From NCBI GenBank assembly GCA_035591015.1, contig JAXIUW010011119.1:1-64000 (forward strand): a stretch of 64,000 nucleotides of DNA. The letters run 5' to 3'. The DNA is from Cephalothrix simula (taxonomy: Eukaryota > Nemertea > Palaeonemertea > Archinemertea > Cephalotrichidae). The translations under genes and the position numbers were made by a program. The notes below the pieces were generated by a model, which worked only from the letters and a program-made list of their open reading frames with translations, did no database searches and had not been told where the DNA came from. Shown here piece after piece: positions 8,278 through 17,610 of the stretch (position 1 is the first letter of the stretch; every line of letters starts with the position of its first letter).

Positions 8278-9222
8278 TTACTGGTCGCTTAATAATTTTT
8301 CAAACACACGCAGGCGTGCTGAGCGTGCCCGTGAATTAAGCTCTATTTCTGCCGCAGATGCCCGCATCGGCTTTTTAGTAAGCTGTCGGCCAAGGCTGTG
8401 ATGATTGCAGATACATACAGGCGTGGCCGGGGCGCAAATGCAATGCCGACTCCATAATCTAAAGTACTGCTTAACAAGACGATCTTCAAGTGAATGAAAG
8501 CTGATTACCGCCATGCGCCCTCCGGGCTTAAGCCAGACAACGGCTTGCTCAATAAGTTTTTCTAATTGCTGTAGTTCTTGATTTAAGGCCATGCGTAGGG
8601 CTTGGAACACACGTGCTTCGGGATATTTGCTGTGCCGAAAACTGCGTGATGGCAAAGCATTACGCACAATTGAGGCTAGTTCTAAGGTGCTGTGCAGAGG
8701 TTCTAGTTTGCGCTTTTCAATTATTTTTTGGGCAATAAGTGGAGCGAATTTTTCTTCACCATAGGTGCGGAAAATATGCACAAGTTCGGCCTTAGATAGA
8801 TTATTCACCAATTCTTTAGCCGTTGTTTCTTGCTGCTGGTTCATGCGCATATCCAGCGGAGCATCAGCCATAAATGAAAATCCTCGGGCTTTTGAATCAA
8901 TTTGATGGTTAGAGACGCCCAAATCAGCAATCAAAAAATCTACCGACTGAGGCAGTACATGCTGACCTAAGTCAGCAAAGTCAGTCTGAACCAACTGCCA
9001 TCGTTCAGAAAATTCGCTAAGGTGTTGCTGCGTCCAAGCCAGTGCTTCATAGTCACGGTCACCCAGTAACATCCGTAAGTTAGGAAAGGCTTTAAGCAAG
9101 GCTAAGGCATGACCGCCAGAACCCACCGTGGCATCAACCGCAAACACAGGCGCATCGGGTGCAAAGTCCACAACCTCTTGCAGCAAAACTGGTTGATGAA
9201 ACAATCTACTGGCAGGCATCAT
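8278..9222 (-). CDS. rsmH: 16S rRNA m4C1402 methyltransferase RsmH (MraW)
   Basis: A 314-residue SAM-dependent methyltransferase that makes N4-methylcytidine 1402 in 16S rRNA. The N-terminal HQPVLLQEVVDF, the SAM loop DATVGSGGHALALL, LIADLGVSNHQID and the late VISFHSLEDRLVKQYF are all hallmark RsmH motifs. Two adjacent methionines open the frame. It heads the division-gene trio. mraZ, normally upstream, is absent and a ferredoxin gene lies 52 bp upstream instead. Confidence 0.95.
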   Translation of the reverse strand: MMPASRLFHQPVLLQEVVDFAPDAPVFAVDATVGSGGHALALLKAFPNLRMLLGDRDYEALAWTQQHLSEFSERWQLVQTDFADLGQHVLPQSVDFLIADLGVSNHQIDSKARGFSFMADAPLDMRMNQQQETTAKELVNNLSKAELVHIFRTYGEEKFAPLIAQKIIEKRKLEPLHSTLELASIVRNALPSRSFRHSKYPEARVFQALRMALNQELQQLEKLIEQAVVWLKPGGRMAVISFHSLEDRLVKQYFRLWSRHCICAPATPVCICNHHSLGRQLTKKPMRASAAEIELNSRARSARLRVFEKLLSDQ

Positions 9223-9274
9223 TGTGGCATCATAGGTTGGCCAAGGGGCGTTAATGCTTGCCGTCTTAGACTAC

Positions 9275-9586
9275 TTAACCTTCTTCGGTCTTAATTTGCT
9301 CTAAAGTGCGTGCCGAGGGCAGTGGGTCTTTTTTAACAGATAGAGTAGGATACTTCGCAGCCTCACGAGCATTAATCTCTATGTATTCACGCATGTTTTC
9401 AGGCACTTCTTCATCAGGATAAATGGCTTCAACCGGGCATTGCGCTACGCAAACATCGCAGTCTATACAAACTTCTGGATTTATATATACGCAGTCAGGC
9501 CCTTCATGAAAGGCTTCTACGGGGCAAACTTCTACACAGTCGGTGTATTTGCACTGATTACAATTTTTGGTAACAACGTAAGTCAT
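9275..9586 (-). CDS. fdxA: 7Fe-type ferredoxin (FdxA family)
   Basis: A 103-residue ferredoxin with two cluster motifs. The first, CNQCKYTDCVEVCP, has the spacing seen for a 3Fe-4S site in FdxA proteins. The second, CIDCDVCVAQCP, is a classical 4Fe-4S motif. The C-terminal extension (INAREAAKYPTL and onward) is typical of the proteobacterial FdxA family. It is a small soluble electron carrier whose partners cannot be read from context. It sits between ylqF (106 bp upstream) and rsmH (52 bp downstream) on the same strand. Confidence 0.92.
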   Translation of the reverse strand: MTYVVTKNCNQCKYTDCVEVCPVEAFHEGPDCVYINPEVCIDCDVCVAQCPVEAIYPDEEVPENMREYIEINAREAAKYPTLSVKKDPLPSARTLEQIKTEEG

Positions 9587-9692
9587 GGTTTACTTTGGAA
9601 AACTATTCTCAAATAATTAAAAACTCTGACAGTCTAGCAAATATGCAACAATAATTGTAACTGCTATTTACGAAACAGGCATCTTAGGCACG

Positions 9693-10535
9693 TTAATGCG
9701 GCTTTTCAAGGCAAATTTGGCCAAGTTTGCCCAGCCTAAAGTTTTGTAGCAGCTTATGTGTTAGACGTTGCACATCGGGTTGGGCTTGTTTGCCTAGCAT
9801 ACCCTTATCTAGGGCGAGTTGGCGCAGTATATCTTCTGGATGAGCATCTGCAGTGACTGAAGGTGGTAGCAGTCGCAAAAATGCCTCAAGCTCATGCTGT
9901 TTCAAGAACTCTAACAACGCTCCAGCAGCCTGTGGAACGTATTCAGGGCGGTCAGGAATAGAATTGATCCAGATTAAGCGATAAGCATCATTTAAGTTGC
10001 CTATCCGTGGCAATAGCACGCCGGGTGTATCCATAATTTGAAAGCCGGCATCGGTGGCTATCCACACAGAATTTTTAGTTACGCCGGGTACGGGGGCGGT
10101 TTTAAGAACACGCTTGCCCTTAAACGCATTAATAAGGGTTGATTTGCCAACATTAGGCGCACCCAGTAACATAATGCGCCATTTGAATGACCGATATACA
10201 GAGCTTTGCCTATTTTTATGCAAGCTATCAAGATGATTTTTGATGCGCTGCGAAAGGCGCTTAAGAACCTTCTTAGACGTGCAACTGATGCCCATGCAGG
10301 GATAACCGAGCTGCTTTTCCCAGCGTTGAGTATCTTCGGTGCTGATTAAGTCTGTTTTGTTGAGTACGACTATTCGTGGTACTGACTTGCCATAATTGTA
10401 AGGAGCAGCGGTGAGTTTGGGCAATCGTGCATCACGCAATTCAATAATCAAATCAACCTTACTCAAAGATTCACGCATCTGTTGTTGGGCACGATGCATG
10501 TGCAATGGATACCAATTTATGTGCTGTTCTCTCAT
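9693..10535 (-). CDS. ylqF: Circularly permuted GTPase YlqF/RbgA, ribosome assembly
   Basis: A 280-residue GTPase whose motifs run G4-G5-G1-G3, the permuted order of the YlqF/RbgA family that assists large-subunit maturation. Seen are HINWYPLHMHRAQ at the N-terminus, VLNKTDL (G4), GAPNVGKSTLIN (G1) and IMDTPGVL (G3). I chose the ATG at 10535 over an in-frame start 15 codons upstream, because it overlaps the cca stop in an ATGA arrangement that implies translational coupling, and because the family begins just before HINWYP. Confidence 0.9.
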   Translation of the reverse strand: MREQHINWYPLHMHRAQQQMRESLSKVDLIIELRDARLPKLTAAPYNYGKSVPRIVVLNKTDLISTEDTQRWEKQLGYPCMGISCTSKKVLKRLSQRIKNHLDSLHKNRQSSVYRSFKWRIMLLGAPNVGKSTLINAFKGKRVLKTAPVPGVTKNSVWIATDAGFQIMDTPGVLLPRIGNLNDAYRLIWINSIPDRPEYVPQAAGALLEFLKQHELEAFLRLLPPSVTADAHPEDILRQLALDKGMLGKQAQPDVQRLTHKLLQNFRLGKLGQICLEKPH

Positions 10536-11824
10536 GGGGTTGGGCTTGCTGGTACTGAGGTGTGTTGGGTGCGGAGCCATTCGCCAACCTCGTCTTTAGT
10601 GCTAAATTGGCCGTCTTGCTGCAAGTGATAAACACGGCGTAGTAGCTCGCCCATTTGCGGGCCGGGTTTTAGACCGTAGTTGATTAAATCTCGCCCCTGA
10701 ATCAGTGGTGGCAAGGGCTGATTGAGAACACCTAACTGCCGTGCCTGTTGCTCTATCCAGTTGATAGCTAAAGGCTGTTCAGCCATAGTATTTTGTAAGC
10801 CTTTGGCTAGGATGAGTAAATCAGCGATGCAAACCGCATCAGCAAGGCGGCAAATCTCACCACGCAAAGCCTGCCGCTGATATAAATCATCAATCTGACT
10901 CAAATTAAGCAGTAATCGCTGAACCTGTTCGCAGAGCCGTATTTCAGCGGTGATTTTAGCTAAGAAGTCATCAATTTGTAAACTTAGCTCTGCCGGTGGT
11001 TTTTTGGCATAAATAGCCAGCATTGCCGACAACATAAGTGCTAATCGCCACGGATGCTCAACGGGGCATTCGCTAGCTACGGCATCAACCACTTGGTTCA
11101 TGCGTTGGCGTAGACTTGGGCTTGGCCAAAAATCAAACAGATTAGTTATTCCTAATGGATGTAAGTATTTAAGCCCTAAGGATGGCCGTTTGGCCTTAGT
11201 CAGCAGTTTTCTGAATTCTTCAAACAGGCGTTCACGAGGTAACTCGGTTAGTTGCTGCTGGCGACAAATACGCAGTGTGCTGTGAGCAATACTGAATTCA
11301 AGGCGTGCTGCAAATTGCATGGCTCTAAAAACTCGCAGGGGGTCTTCACCAAACTTATGGCTAACATGACGAATAATGCGGCCTTTAATGTCTGTTAATC
11401 CTTGATGGGGGTCAAGTAGTTGTTGCTCTATAAGGTCGTAGCCAAGAGCATTGATGGTAAAGTCACGCCGTTCTGAGGCTTGAGCAAAATTTAAATTGGC
11501 GTCTATAGTAACCTCAAAGCCCTTATGGCCGGGGGCAATCTTGTGTTCTAGTCGGGGTAGGCTAAAGTCATAGTCATGCGTGGCGGTGCTGAGTTTAAGA
11601 ACACCAAATTGACGCCCAACCAGATTAACAGCACCAAATTTGCGTAAAACACTCTCTAGCTTGCGCTTTGATAGTCCATAAACCTCAACATCATAATCTT
11701 TGGGGTCTTCTCCAGAGCTAATGATTAGATCACGCACTGTTCCGCCCACCAAAATGGCCTTGCCGCCAGCCTTATCAAGGCTTTGCGCAATGCTGAACAG
11801 CTGTGGTGATAGCTTATCAAACAT
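10532..11824 (-). CDS. cca: tRNA nucleotidyltransferase / poly(A) polymerase family (CCA-adding)
   Basis: A 430-residue class II nucleotidyltransferase. The catalytic core has LVGGTVRDLI, the metal-binding DYDVEVYG, and the downstream RRDFTINALGYDL and EDPLRVFRAMQFAARL signatures shared by CCA enzymes and PcnB. Assignment to CCA addition is favoured because the only tRNA gene in this window lacks an encoded CCA end. A poly(A) polymerase role cannot be excluded from sequence. The gene follows leuS by 11 bp and overlaps ylqF by 4 bp. Confidence 0.88.
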   Translation of the reverse strand: MFDKLSPQLFSIAQSLDKAGGKAILVGGTVRDLIISSGEDPKDYDVEVYGLSKRKLESVLRKFGAVNLVGRQFGVLKLSTATHDYDFSLPRLEHKIAPGHKGFEVTIDANLNFAQASERRDFTINALGYDLIEQQLLDPHQGLTDIKGRIIRHVSHKFGEDPLRVFRAMQFAARLEFSIAHSTLRICRQQQLTELPRERLFEEFRKLLTKAKRPSLGLKYLHPLGITNLFDFWPSPSLRQRMNQVVDAVASECPVEHPWRLALMLSAMLAIYAKKPPAELSLQIDDFLAKITAEIRLCEQVQRLLLNLSQIDDLYQRQALRGEICRLADAVCIADLLILAKGLQNTMAEQPLAINWIEQQARQLGVLNQPLPPLIQGRDLINYGLKPGPQMGELLRRVYHLQQDGQFSTKDEVGEWLRTQHTSVPASPTP

Positions 11825-11835
11825 AGCAATTAAAG

Positions 11836-14379
11836 CTAGATGACTATATTTACTAACTTATTGCCTACCGGAATAATGCGTTTGATGGGCTTTTCACCAA
11901 TTAATGCCTGAATACGTGGCGCAGCTAAGGCAATATCTTTTAGTTGTTCATTAATCGTAGAGGCTTCAATCTCTATACTATCACGGTGCTTGCCGTTGAT
12001 CTGCACGACTAGGGTAATTGTGTCATCAACAACATATTGCTTGTCATAGGCTGGCCAAGCCTCAAGATGCACACTGGTTGTGTTGCCCAGACGCTGCCAT
12101 AGCTCTTCCGTAATAAAGGGTGCGATTGGTGCGAGCATCAGCACTAAATAGCGCAGGGCTTCATCCCATTCAGGGCTGCCTTTAAGCTGTGCGCAGTGGC
12201 TCTTCATAAAGTTTCGTAAGCTCATTAAGACCGCAATAAGGGTGTTGAACTTAAACCGAGCATAATCATCGCCAACCTTATACAGAGCTTTATGCACCAT
12301 GCGTTTAAGCTCAAGCAGCTGCTGAGGATTAAAACTAGTAGCGGATTGAATATCATTGACTACAAGCTGCCAAAGATCACTAAGAAAGCGCACCACACCA
12401 ACCACTCCACGTGAGTTCCACGGTCCGCCGGCTTCCCAAGGTCCGATGAACATAAGATAAATACGAACTGCATCGGCACCATATTGGTCAACCAAGCCAT
12501 CAGGATTAATAACATTGCCTCGTGATTTAGACATCTTCTCGCTGTCTTCACCAAGAATAATACCTTGATTATAAAGCCTTTTTATGGGTTCAGCATGGTT
12601 CATTGCGCCAACTTCAATCAACGCTCGGGCAAAGAAGCGCAAATACAGCAAATGCATGGTTGCGTGTTCAATGCCGCCGGTATACTGGGCAATGGGTAGC
12701 CATTGTTCAATAATTTCTTTATCCCAAGGGCAGTCATCGGCACTGAGGGTTTGGCCTCGCTTCCAGTACGGCGACAAATAAGCATACATGTACCATGATG
12801 AGCAAATAAAGGTATCCATAGTATCGGTTTCACGCCGTGATGGAGCATAACAACGTGGACATTCCACATTCAAAAAGCCTTCATGGGAGGCTAAGGGGCT
12901 TTCTCCAGTGGGCTTGAAGACCGCATCACGAGGCAACTCTACCGGCAAATTTGAATAAGGAACAGGCACTGCTCCGCATTTTGGACAGTATATAATGGGA
13001 ATTGGCGTACCCCACATGCGCTGCCTTGAGATTAGCCAATCACGCAAACGATATTCAGTTACTCGCTCACCGAGGCCTTGTTCTTCAAAGGCTCTACAAA
13101 TCTGTTCAAAACTCTGCGGCCAAGCGAGGTTGTTGAACTGGCCTTCAAAGCAGGTTTGGCTACCTTCTTTGGCTACGTAGGGCAGCTCTGTGTCTTTCGC
13201 AACCTCACCATGCAAGGGTTTGATGACTGGAACAATGCTCAGGTTGTATTGTTGAGCAAAGGCGTAGTCACGGTCATCATGCGCCGGTACAGCCATAATG
13301 GCACCGGTTCCGTACTCCATTAAAACATAGTCGGCAATCCAAATTGGAATAGCCTCATTATTCAGCGGATTAATAGCATAACTGCCGATAAACACTCCGC
13401 TTTTATCTTGAACAGCAGACTTGCGCTCTATTTCAGTCTTGCGCTCAGCCTGTGTGCGATATTCTGCTACGGCAGATTGATGCTCTGCGGTGGTTAGCTT
13501 GTCTACTAGCGGATGCTCAGGTGAAAGCACACAAAAAGTTGCTCCGGCAATAGTATCAGGGCGGGTAGTATAGACCAAAAACTTTTCCGGACTGTCCTTA
13601 ACTTTGAACCAAAAGCGCAAGCCATTAGATTTGCCAATCCAGTTCTCTTGCATAGAGCGCACTCGCTCTGGCCAATCAATGCCCTCAAAGTTCAATAAAT
13701 CTTCTGAGTATTTAGTGATGCGCAGCTTCCACTGTTTAAGTTTTTTTCTGATTACCGGCGTGGTGCAGCGTTCGCAAAGGCGATCATCACCAACAACTTG
13801 CTCACGGGCGAGGGTGGTGTTGCAGTCAGGGCAAAAATCAACCGCAGAGTACTCTTGATAGGCGAGATCATGCTCCAAAAACTTAAGAAACATCCACTGG
13901 CTCCATTTGTAATATTCTGGTTCGCAGCTGATTATTTCATTATTCCATGACCACATCGCCCCCATGCGCTGTAATTGCTTGCGCATGCGCTCTATGTTTG
14001 AGTACGTCCAGTCATGCGGGTGAATATTGTTCTTGATGGCTGCATTCTCGGCAGGTAATCCAAAGGCATCAAAGCCAATTGGAAAGAACACATTATAGCC
14101 ATTCATGCGCTTAAAGCGGGCACCGGCGTCTGAAGGTGCCATTGCATACCAATGGCCAATATGGAGGTCTCCCGATGGATAAGGCAGCATAGTCAGCCAG
14201 TAAAAACGAGGTTTAGCACTGCTATTGTCAAGCTCATACAAGCCCTGCTCTTGCCACTGCTTAGTCCAGTATTGCTCTAGGTGCTGTGGACTATAGTCTT
14301 GCCGACTACTTGGCCGAGAACCATTCTCTTCTAGGTTACTCTTGGGTGCGCTGCTCTTTGGCGCATGGTTGTCTTTCAT
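11836..14379 (-). CDS. leuS: Leucyl-tRNA synthetase
   Basis: An 847-residue class I aminoacyl-tRNA synthetase charging tRNA-Leu. The ATP-site motifs are HIGH (residues 73-76, within SGDLHIGHWYAM) and KMSKS (about 614, SEKMSKSRGNV). The CP1 editing domain lies between, with VYTTRPDTIAGATF and MAVPAHDDRDYAFA segments. A zinc-ribbon-like set CPDCN...CERC and CPKC are visible. The first ~25 residues are a polar extension preceding the conserved start near YSPQHLEQYW. It lies downstream of leuA and starts the leuS-cca-ylqF unit. Confidence 0.96.
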   Translation of the reverse strand: MKDNHAPKSSAPKSNLEENGSRPSSRQDYSPQHLEQYWTKQWQEQGLYELDNSSAKPRFYWLTMLPYPSGDLHIGHWYAMAPSDAGARFKRMNGYNVFFPIGFDAFGLPAENAAIKNNIHPHDWTYSNIERMRKQLQRMGAMWSWNNEIISCEPEYYKWSQWMFLKFLEHDLAYQEYSAVDFCPDCNTTLAREQVVGDDRLCERCTTPVIRKKLKQWKLRITKYSEDLLNFEGIDWPERVRSMQENWIGKSNGLRFWFKVKDSPEKFLVYTTRPDTIAGATFCVLSPEHPLVDKLTTAEHQSAVAEYRTQAERKTEIERKSAVQDKSGVFIGSYAINPLNNEAIPIWIADYVLMEYGTGAIMAVPAHDDRDYAFAQQYNLSIVPVIKPLHGEVAKDTELPYVAKEGSQTCFEGQFNNLAWPQSFEQICRAFEEQGLGERVTEYRLRDWLISRQRMWGTPIPIIYCPKCGAVPVPYSNLPVELPRDAVFKPTGESPLASHEGFLNVECPRCYAPSRRETDTMDTFICSSWYMYAYLSPYWKRGQTLSADDCPWDKEIIEQWLPIAQYTGGIEHATMHLLYLRFFARALIEVGAMNHAEPIKRLYNQGIILGEDSEKMSKSRGNVINPDGLVDQYGADAVRIYLMFIGPWEAGGPWNSRGVVGVVRFLSDLWQLVVNDIQSATSFNPQQLLELKRMVHKALYKVGDDYARFKFNTLIAVLMSLRNFMKSHCAQLKGSPEWDEALRYLVLMLAPIAPFITEELWQRLGNTTSVHLEAWPAYDKQYVVDDTITLVVQINGKHRDSIEIEASTINEQLKDIALAAPRIQALIGEKPIKRIIPVGNKLVNIVI

Positions 14380-14751
14380 AACATCAAAACATGAAACTAA
14401 AATTGCCGGTGGTCACAAACTTGACCAAGTATAGCACCTAAGTGCGCATTAGCTAGAGCATCGCCAACCTAGTATGAGTTTTGACGCTAATTATCAATCG
14501 CTTATCATCAACATGATGCACGCATAGTTACTATGCTAGCTATACCAATTATCTGGGGCTAGTTGATAGCTCGCCTGAACAGCACAGCTGGTTTAGGAAG
14601 TTTAAGACTACAGTCGGCTTGGACGAAGCCGTAACATCGCCCAAGCCTGAGCAGACAAGAATTCTTTGACCCCATTTTAGGCAGTGGCACTACTTACACC
14701 GCCCAAGCCTAAGCAAGCAAGAATAGCAGCTAAGCAAGCTCTGGCGAGACT
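14380..14751. other. leuA-leuS spacer with a 24-bp imperfect direct repeat
   Basis: No gene is visible in these 372 bp. GCCCAAGCCTGAGCAGACAAGAAT (14639-14662) recurs at 14701-14724 with three differences, 62 bp apart. It presumably holds the leuS promoter or leader on the minus strand. I see neither a T-box AGGGTGG-type motif nor a leucine-rich leader ORF here, in contrast to leuA. Confidence 0.55.
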
Positions 14752-16278
14752 CTACGCCACGCCAGCCTGAGCGACTTTGGTATGCGCTCTATTCAAGGCT
14801 AGTATAAATGCCTTGGCTGAAGCTAAGACAATATCAGGGTCTGCGCCATGCCCAGAAACGTGTTGTCCGCCTTCATCTATGCTCACCGAAACACGGCCTT
14901 GGGCATCGGTGCCCTTGGTAATAGCATCTATCTTGTAGCTAACCAAGGTGCATGTAGAACCTGTAGCACTTTTAATCGCCTTAAAGGCAGCATCTACTGG
15001 GCCATCGCCGTCTTCTTCAATTTTGATCAACTCACCGTTAACCATCATTTCAATTTTGGCATGGGGCTTTACATCTGTTCCTGAATGTATGTTGAGGCGT
15101 TCTAAGCGATAATGCTGTAAGGCCTGCTCAGTATGGCCATGGCTGACCAATGCTTCAATATCTTCATCGTAGACAACTTTTTTAAGGTCGCAAAGACGCT
15201 TAAAGTCATTAAAAATGCGGTCAATGTTTTCAGCACCAACGGTAAAGCCTAGCTCTTTAATGCGTGTCTGCAAAGCATTACGACCAGAATGCTTGCCGAG
15301 TACCATTTGATTTTCTTTAATGCCCACTGACTGCGGAGTCATAATTTCATAGGTTAGCGGATTCTTTAGCATTCCATCCTGATGAATACCGGCTTCGTGC
15401 GCAAAGGCATTTTTGCCCACAACGGCCTTGTTAGCCTGCACAGACATACCCGTGATTTGCGTTAAAAGCCGTGATGAGCGATAAATCTGCTCGCTATCTA
15501 TGTTGGTATCAACGCCAAAAATCTGCGGTCTAGTCCGCATTATCATAACTAGCTCTTCTAGCGAAGCATTGCCGGCGCGCTCACCAATGCCGTTGATGGT
15601 ACATTCTATTTGGCGCGCTCCAGCTTGTACGGCAGCCATAGAGTTAGCCACAGCCAAGCCCAAATCATTATGACAATGCACGCTGACTATAACCTTATCA
15701 ATGTCTTTAACCTCGTTCATGAGGCGTTCAATCAAGGCTCGCATTTCGGTGGGAACCGTATAGCCCACCGTATCGGGAACATTAATCGTTGTGGCACCGG
15801 CAGCAATGGTCTCTGAAAATAGCTTGACCAAAAATGGTATGTCGCTACGAGTAGCATCTTCGGCACTAAACTCTATGTTATCGGTAAATTTGCGGGCATG
15901 CTCCACAGCACTAACCGCCGCCTTAATTACTTCTGCAGGCTCTTTTTTGAGTTTATACTTCATGTGCAAGGGGCTGCTGGCGGTAAAAGTATGAATGCCC
16001 CAGTTAGCACTACCTTTTAAGGCCTCAACCGAGGCGTCAATATCTGAATGAATGGTTCTGCACAAAGAAACAATCATGGGACCCTCAATAGAGTGTCCAA
16101 TATCACGCACGCTTTCAAAATCACCCGGAGATGCTGCCGCAAAGCCGGCTTCAATAACATCTACTCCAAGCCTAGTTAATTGATTAGCCATGGTTGTTTT
16201 TTCTTCACGATTCATGGTAAAGCCCGGTGATTGTTCGCCATCACGCAAGGTGGTATCAAATATCTTTACCTTCTCCAT
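14752..16278 (-). CDS. leuA: 2-isopropylmalate synthase
   Basis: A 508-residue LeuA. It condenses acetyl-CoA with 2-oxoisovalerate, the committed step to leucine. The TIM-barrel domain shows the [13 protein letters not shown] metal/catalytic motif, [15 protein letters not shown] and [15 protein letters not shown]. The C-terminal region from about residue 390 is the regulatory domain that binds leucine for feedback inhibition, ending with [12 protein letters not shown] and [13 protein letters not shown] strong Shine-Dalgarno GGAGG stands 5 nt before the ATG. It is preceded by a leucine attenuator. leuCDB are not in the window. Confidence 0.96.
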   Translation of the reverse strand: MEKVKIFDTTLRDGEQSPGFTMNREEKTTMANQLTRLGVDVIEAGFAAASPGDFESVRDIGHSIEGPMIVSLCRTIHSDIDASVEALKGSANWGIHTFTASSPLHMKYKLKKEPAEVIKAAVSAVEHARKFTDNIEFSAEDATRSDIPFLVKLFSETIAAGATTINVPDTVGYTVPTEMRALIERLMNEVKDIDKVIVSVHCHNDLGLAVANSMAAVQAGARQIECTINGIGERAGNASLEELVMIMRTRPQIFGVDTNIDSEQIYRSSRLLTQITGMSVQANKAVVGKNAFAHEAGIHQDGMLKNPLTYEIMTPQSVGIKENQMVLGKHSGRNALQTRIKELGFTVGAENIDRIFNDFKRLCDLKKVVYDEDIEALVSHGHTEQALQHYRLERLNIHSGTDVKPHAKIEMMVNGELIKIEEDGDGPVDAAFKAIKSATGSTCTLVSYKIDAITKGTDAQGRVSVSIDEGGQHVSGHGADPDIVLASAKAFILALNRAHTKVAQAGVA

Positions 16279-16305
16279 ATTGCCTCCATTACTCTAATAG
16301 TGGAT

Positions 16306-16366
16306 AAAAAAAAAGCTACGAGAAAATCCTCGTAGCTTAAACGAGGATAAAAACCCTCGCTCGTTT
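16306..16366 (-). promoter_or_regulatory. Leucine attenuator: terminator, antiterminator and protector hairpins
   Basis: On the minus strand the terminator is a perfect 10-bp stem (plus-strand arms 16313-16322 and 16329-16338) with a run of T residues after it. An alternative 8-bp stem (16326-16333 with 16341-16348) would sequester the terminator's 5' arm. A third stem (16339-16345 with 16360-16366) competes with that antiterminator. Together with the leucine-rich leader peptide just upstream this is a classical transcription attenuator, and leuA starts right after it. Confidence 0.9.
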
Positions 16367-16394
16367 ACATGTACAGGTGTGAAAACTAGCAGGG

Positions 16395-16520
16395 CTAACT
16401 TAGCAAGACAAGCAGAAGCAATAATGACAGCAACGCACCAAGCAGACCAGTCTGCTTAATTTGAACACCGTTCACACTATTTTCATGAACACCGTTCATG
16501 CTGTTTCTAATTGCGCTCAT
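16395..16520 (-). CDS. leuL: leu operon leader peptide
   Basis: A 41-codon ORF beginning MSAIRNSMNGVHENS and ending GLLGALLSLLLLLVLLS, then TAG. Eleven of the last sixteen residues are leucine, using mixed CTG, CTT, TTG, TTA and CTA codons. It ends about 30 nt before the first of the competing hairpins. By analogy to leuL/ilvL-type leaders, ribosome stalling at leucine codons under leucine shortage should favour the antiterminator. The ribosome binding site is weak. The ORF is inferred from composition and position, and the peptide itself need have no function. Confidence 0.88.
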   Translation of the reverse strand: MSAIRNSMNGVHENSVNGVQIKQTGLLGALLSLLLLLVLLS

Positions 16521-16558
16521 TTAACTAAAAAGCCTAATTAATTTTTAACACAGCGAGT

Positions 16559-16588
16559 ACTCTATCATTAGTGAAACGCAATAGTCAA
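16559..16588 (-). promoter_or_regulatory. Predicted sigma70-type promoter for leuL-leuA
   Basis: On the minus strand TTGACT (plus 16583-16588) and TAGAGT (16559-16564) are separated by 18 bp. They match consensus in 5/6 and 4/6 positions. The site is about 40 bp upstream of the leader ATG. Confidence 0.5.
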
Positions 16589-16840
16589 GCCAAATATTTA
16601 CTTTGTATTATTTTTTTAGACTAATACGCTCATAATAGCCACCGTCTATCAGCTGTAGCACCTCATTCAGGCAGCTTCTTCAGAAAACTTTTGCCCCAAG
16701 TTTTAGTTTTAGAGTACGGTTTTTATATAACAAATTTTATATAATGAATAATTATAGTTACCATAAATATGGTCAATTATAGTCAATTGCCCAGCATGAT
16801 TATTATTCTTGATGCTAAATACTTTGCGGTATTAGCAGAT

Positions 16841-16933
16841 TGCCATCAGTGGATACAATTAGCAGATGCCATTAGTAAATGCCGTCAATAGATGCAATTA
16901 GTTATAGTTCCATCAGTAAAGTTCATAGTATAG
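16841..16933. repeat. Degenerate 13-bp tandem repeats in the spacer 16590-17223
   Basis: Units such as TGCCATCAGTGGA, TACAATTAGCAGA, TGCCATTAGTAAA and TGCCGTCAATAGA follow head to tail at 13 bp, then decay to 13-15 bp spacing. I see no gene in the surrounding 630 bp. Confidence 0.65.
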
Positions 16934-17030
16934 TTTGCTAGTGTAGTCCATTAGAGGTCATCAGTAGTAGCCAAGAAGTGTACTTTGAGCCGAGTAAGTT
17001 ATCATTACTAATGCGCTAGTAGATGATTTA

Positions 17031-17070
17031 GAATAATTTAGAATGACTTAGAAAGGTTTAGAATGATTAG
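17031..17070. repeat. 10-bp tandem repeat, four copies
   Basis: GAATAATTTA, GAATGACTTA, GAAAGGTTTA and GAATGATTAG occur in direct succession in the same spacer as the 13-bp repeats. Confidence 0.7.
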
Positions 17071-17229
17071 GCATTTGAATTGCTAATCAATCTACCGATG
17101 AATGACTAACGAATAGTCAGTGAATAACTATCATAGCTACGCTTAGTAAAGGCGGCTTTATGGTGCTATACTACAGTTGCTATGGTAGGGTTAATGTTGA
17201 ATAAAACGCTTGATTTGAGGTAGTTGTTC

Positions 17230-17511
17230 ATGCTGTACGCAATGAGTAAGCCCCCACGGAGGCGCCGCTATAGGGTTAGTTTTTCAAATGATTGGATTCG
17301 TGGTCGGTGGGGCTTTGTTGATCGCTGCTTAACCAATCATGGCGGTATAGAGCATGATCCATCGCATCTTTCCAATACTTGGGAGCTAGAATTTGCCGGA
17401 GATGCTCGTAAACTTGGCGATCATCTATCCAAAGAGCTTAATCTGCCCCAGATGCGCCATAATCGTGGACCACAGATTTTTGAGATTACTGAAATACCGA
17501 TTCAAAATTAA
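17230..17511 (+). CDS. Small basic hypothetical protein
   Basis: A 93-residue soluble protein that I do not recognise. It begins with a basic stretch (KPPRRRRYRVSF) followed by NDWIRGRWGFVDRCLTNHGG, and ends with a strand-helix pattern (WELEFAGDARKLGDHLSKEL and PQIFEITEIPI) suggestive of a small alpha/beta fold. No signal peptide or membrane segment. The frame is open from a TTG at 17224, but GAGG at 17217-17220 is well placed for the ATG at 17230; MSKPP at 17242 is also possible. It is followed by a secreted protein gene about 100 bp on. Confidence 0.6.
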   Translation: MLYAMSKPPRRRRYRVSFSNDWIRGRWGFVDRCLTNHGGIEHDPSHLSNTWELEFAGDARKLGDHLSKELNLPQMRHNRGPQIFEITEIPIQN

Positions 17512-17610
17512 TTAAGCATCAGTATCATTCTAATATTAAATACTAAATAGCCGTAATATAGTCGTAAATATAGTCCCAATTATCGTCCAAATATAATCAA
17601 TAAATTCAGT

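Noticed and set aside
16290-16600. T-box riboswitch for leuA
   Set aside because: No conserved T-box sequence or specifier stem is visible, and a leucine-rich leader ORF with competing hairpins explains the region better.
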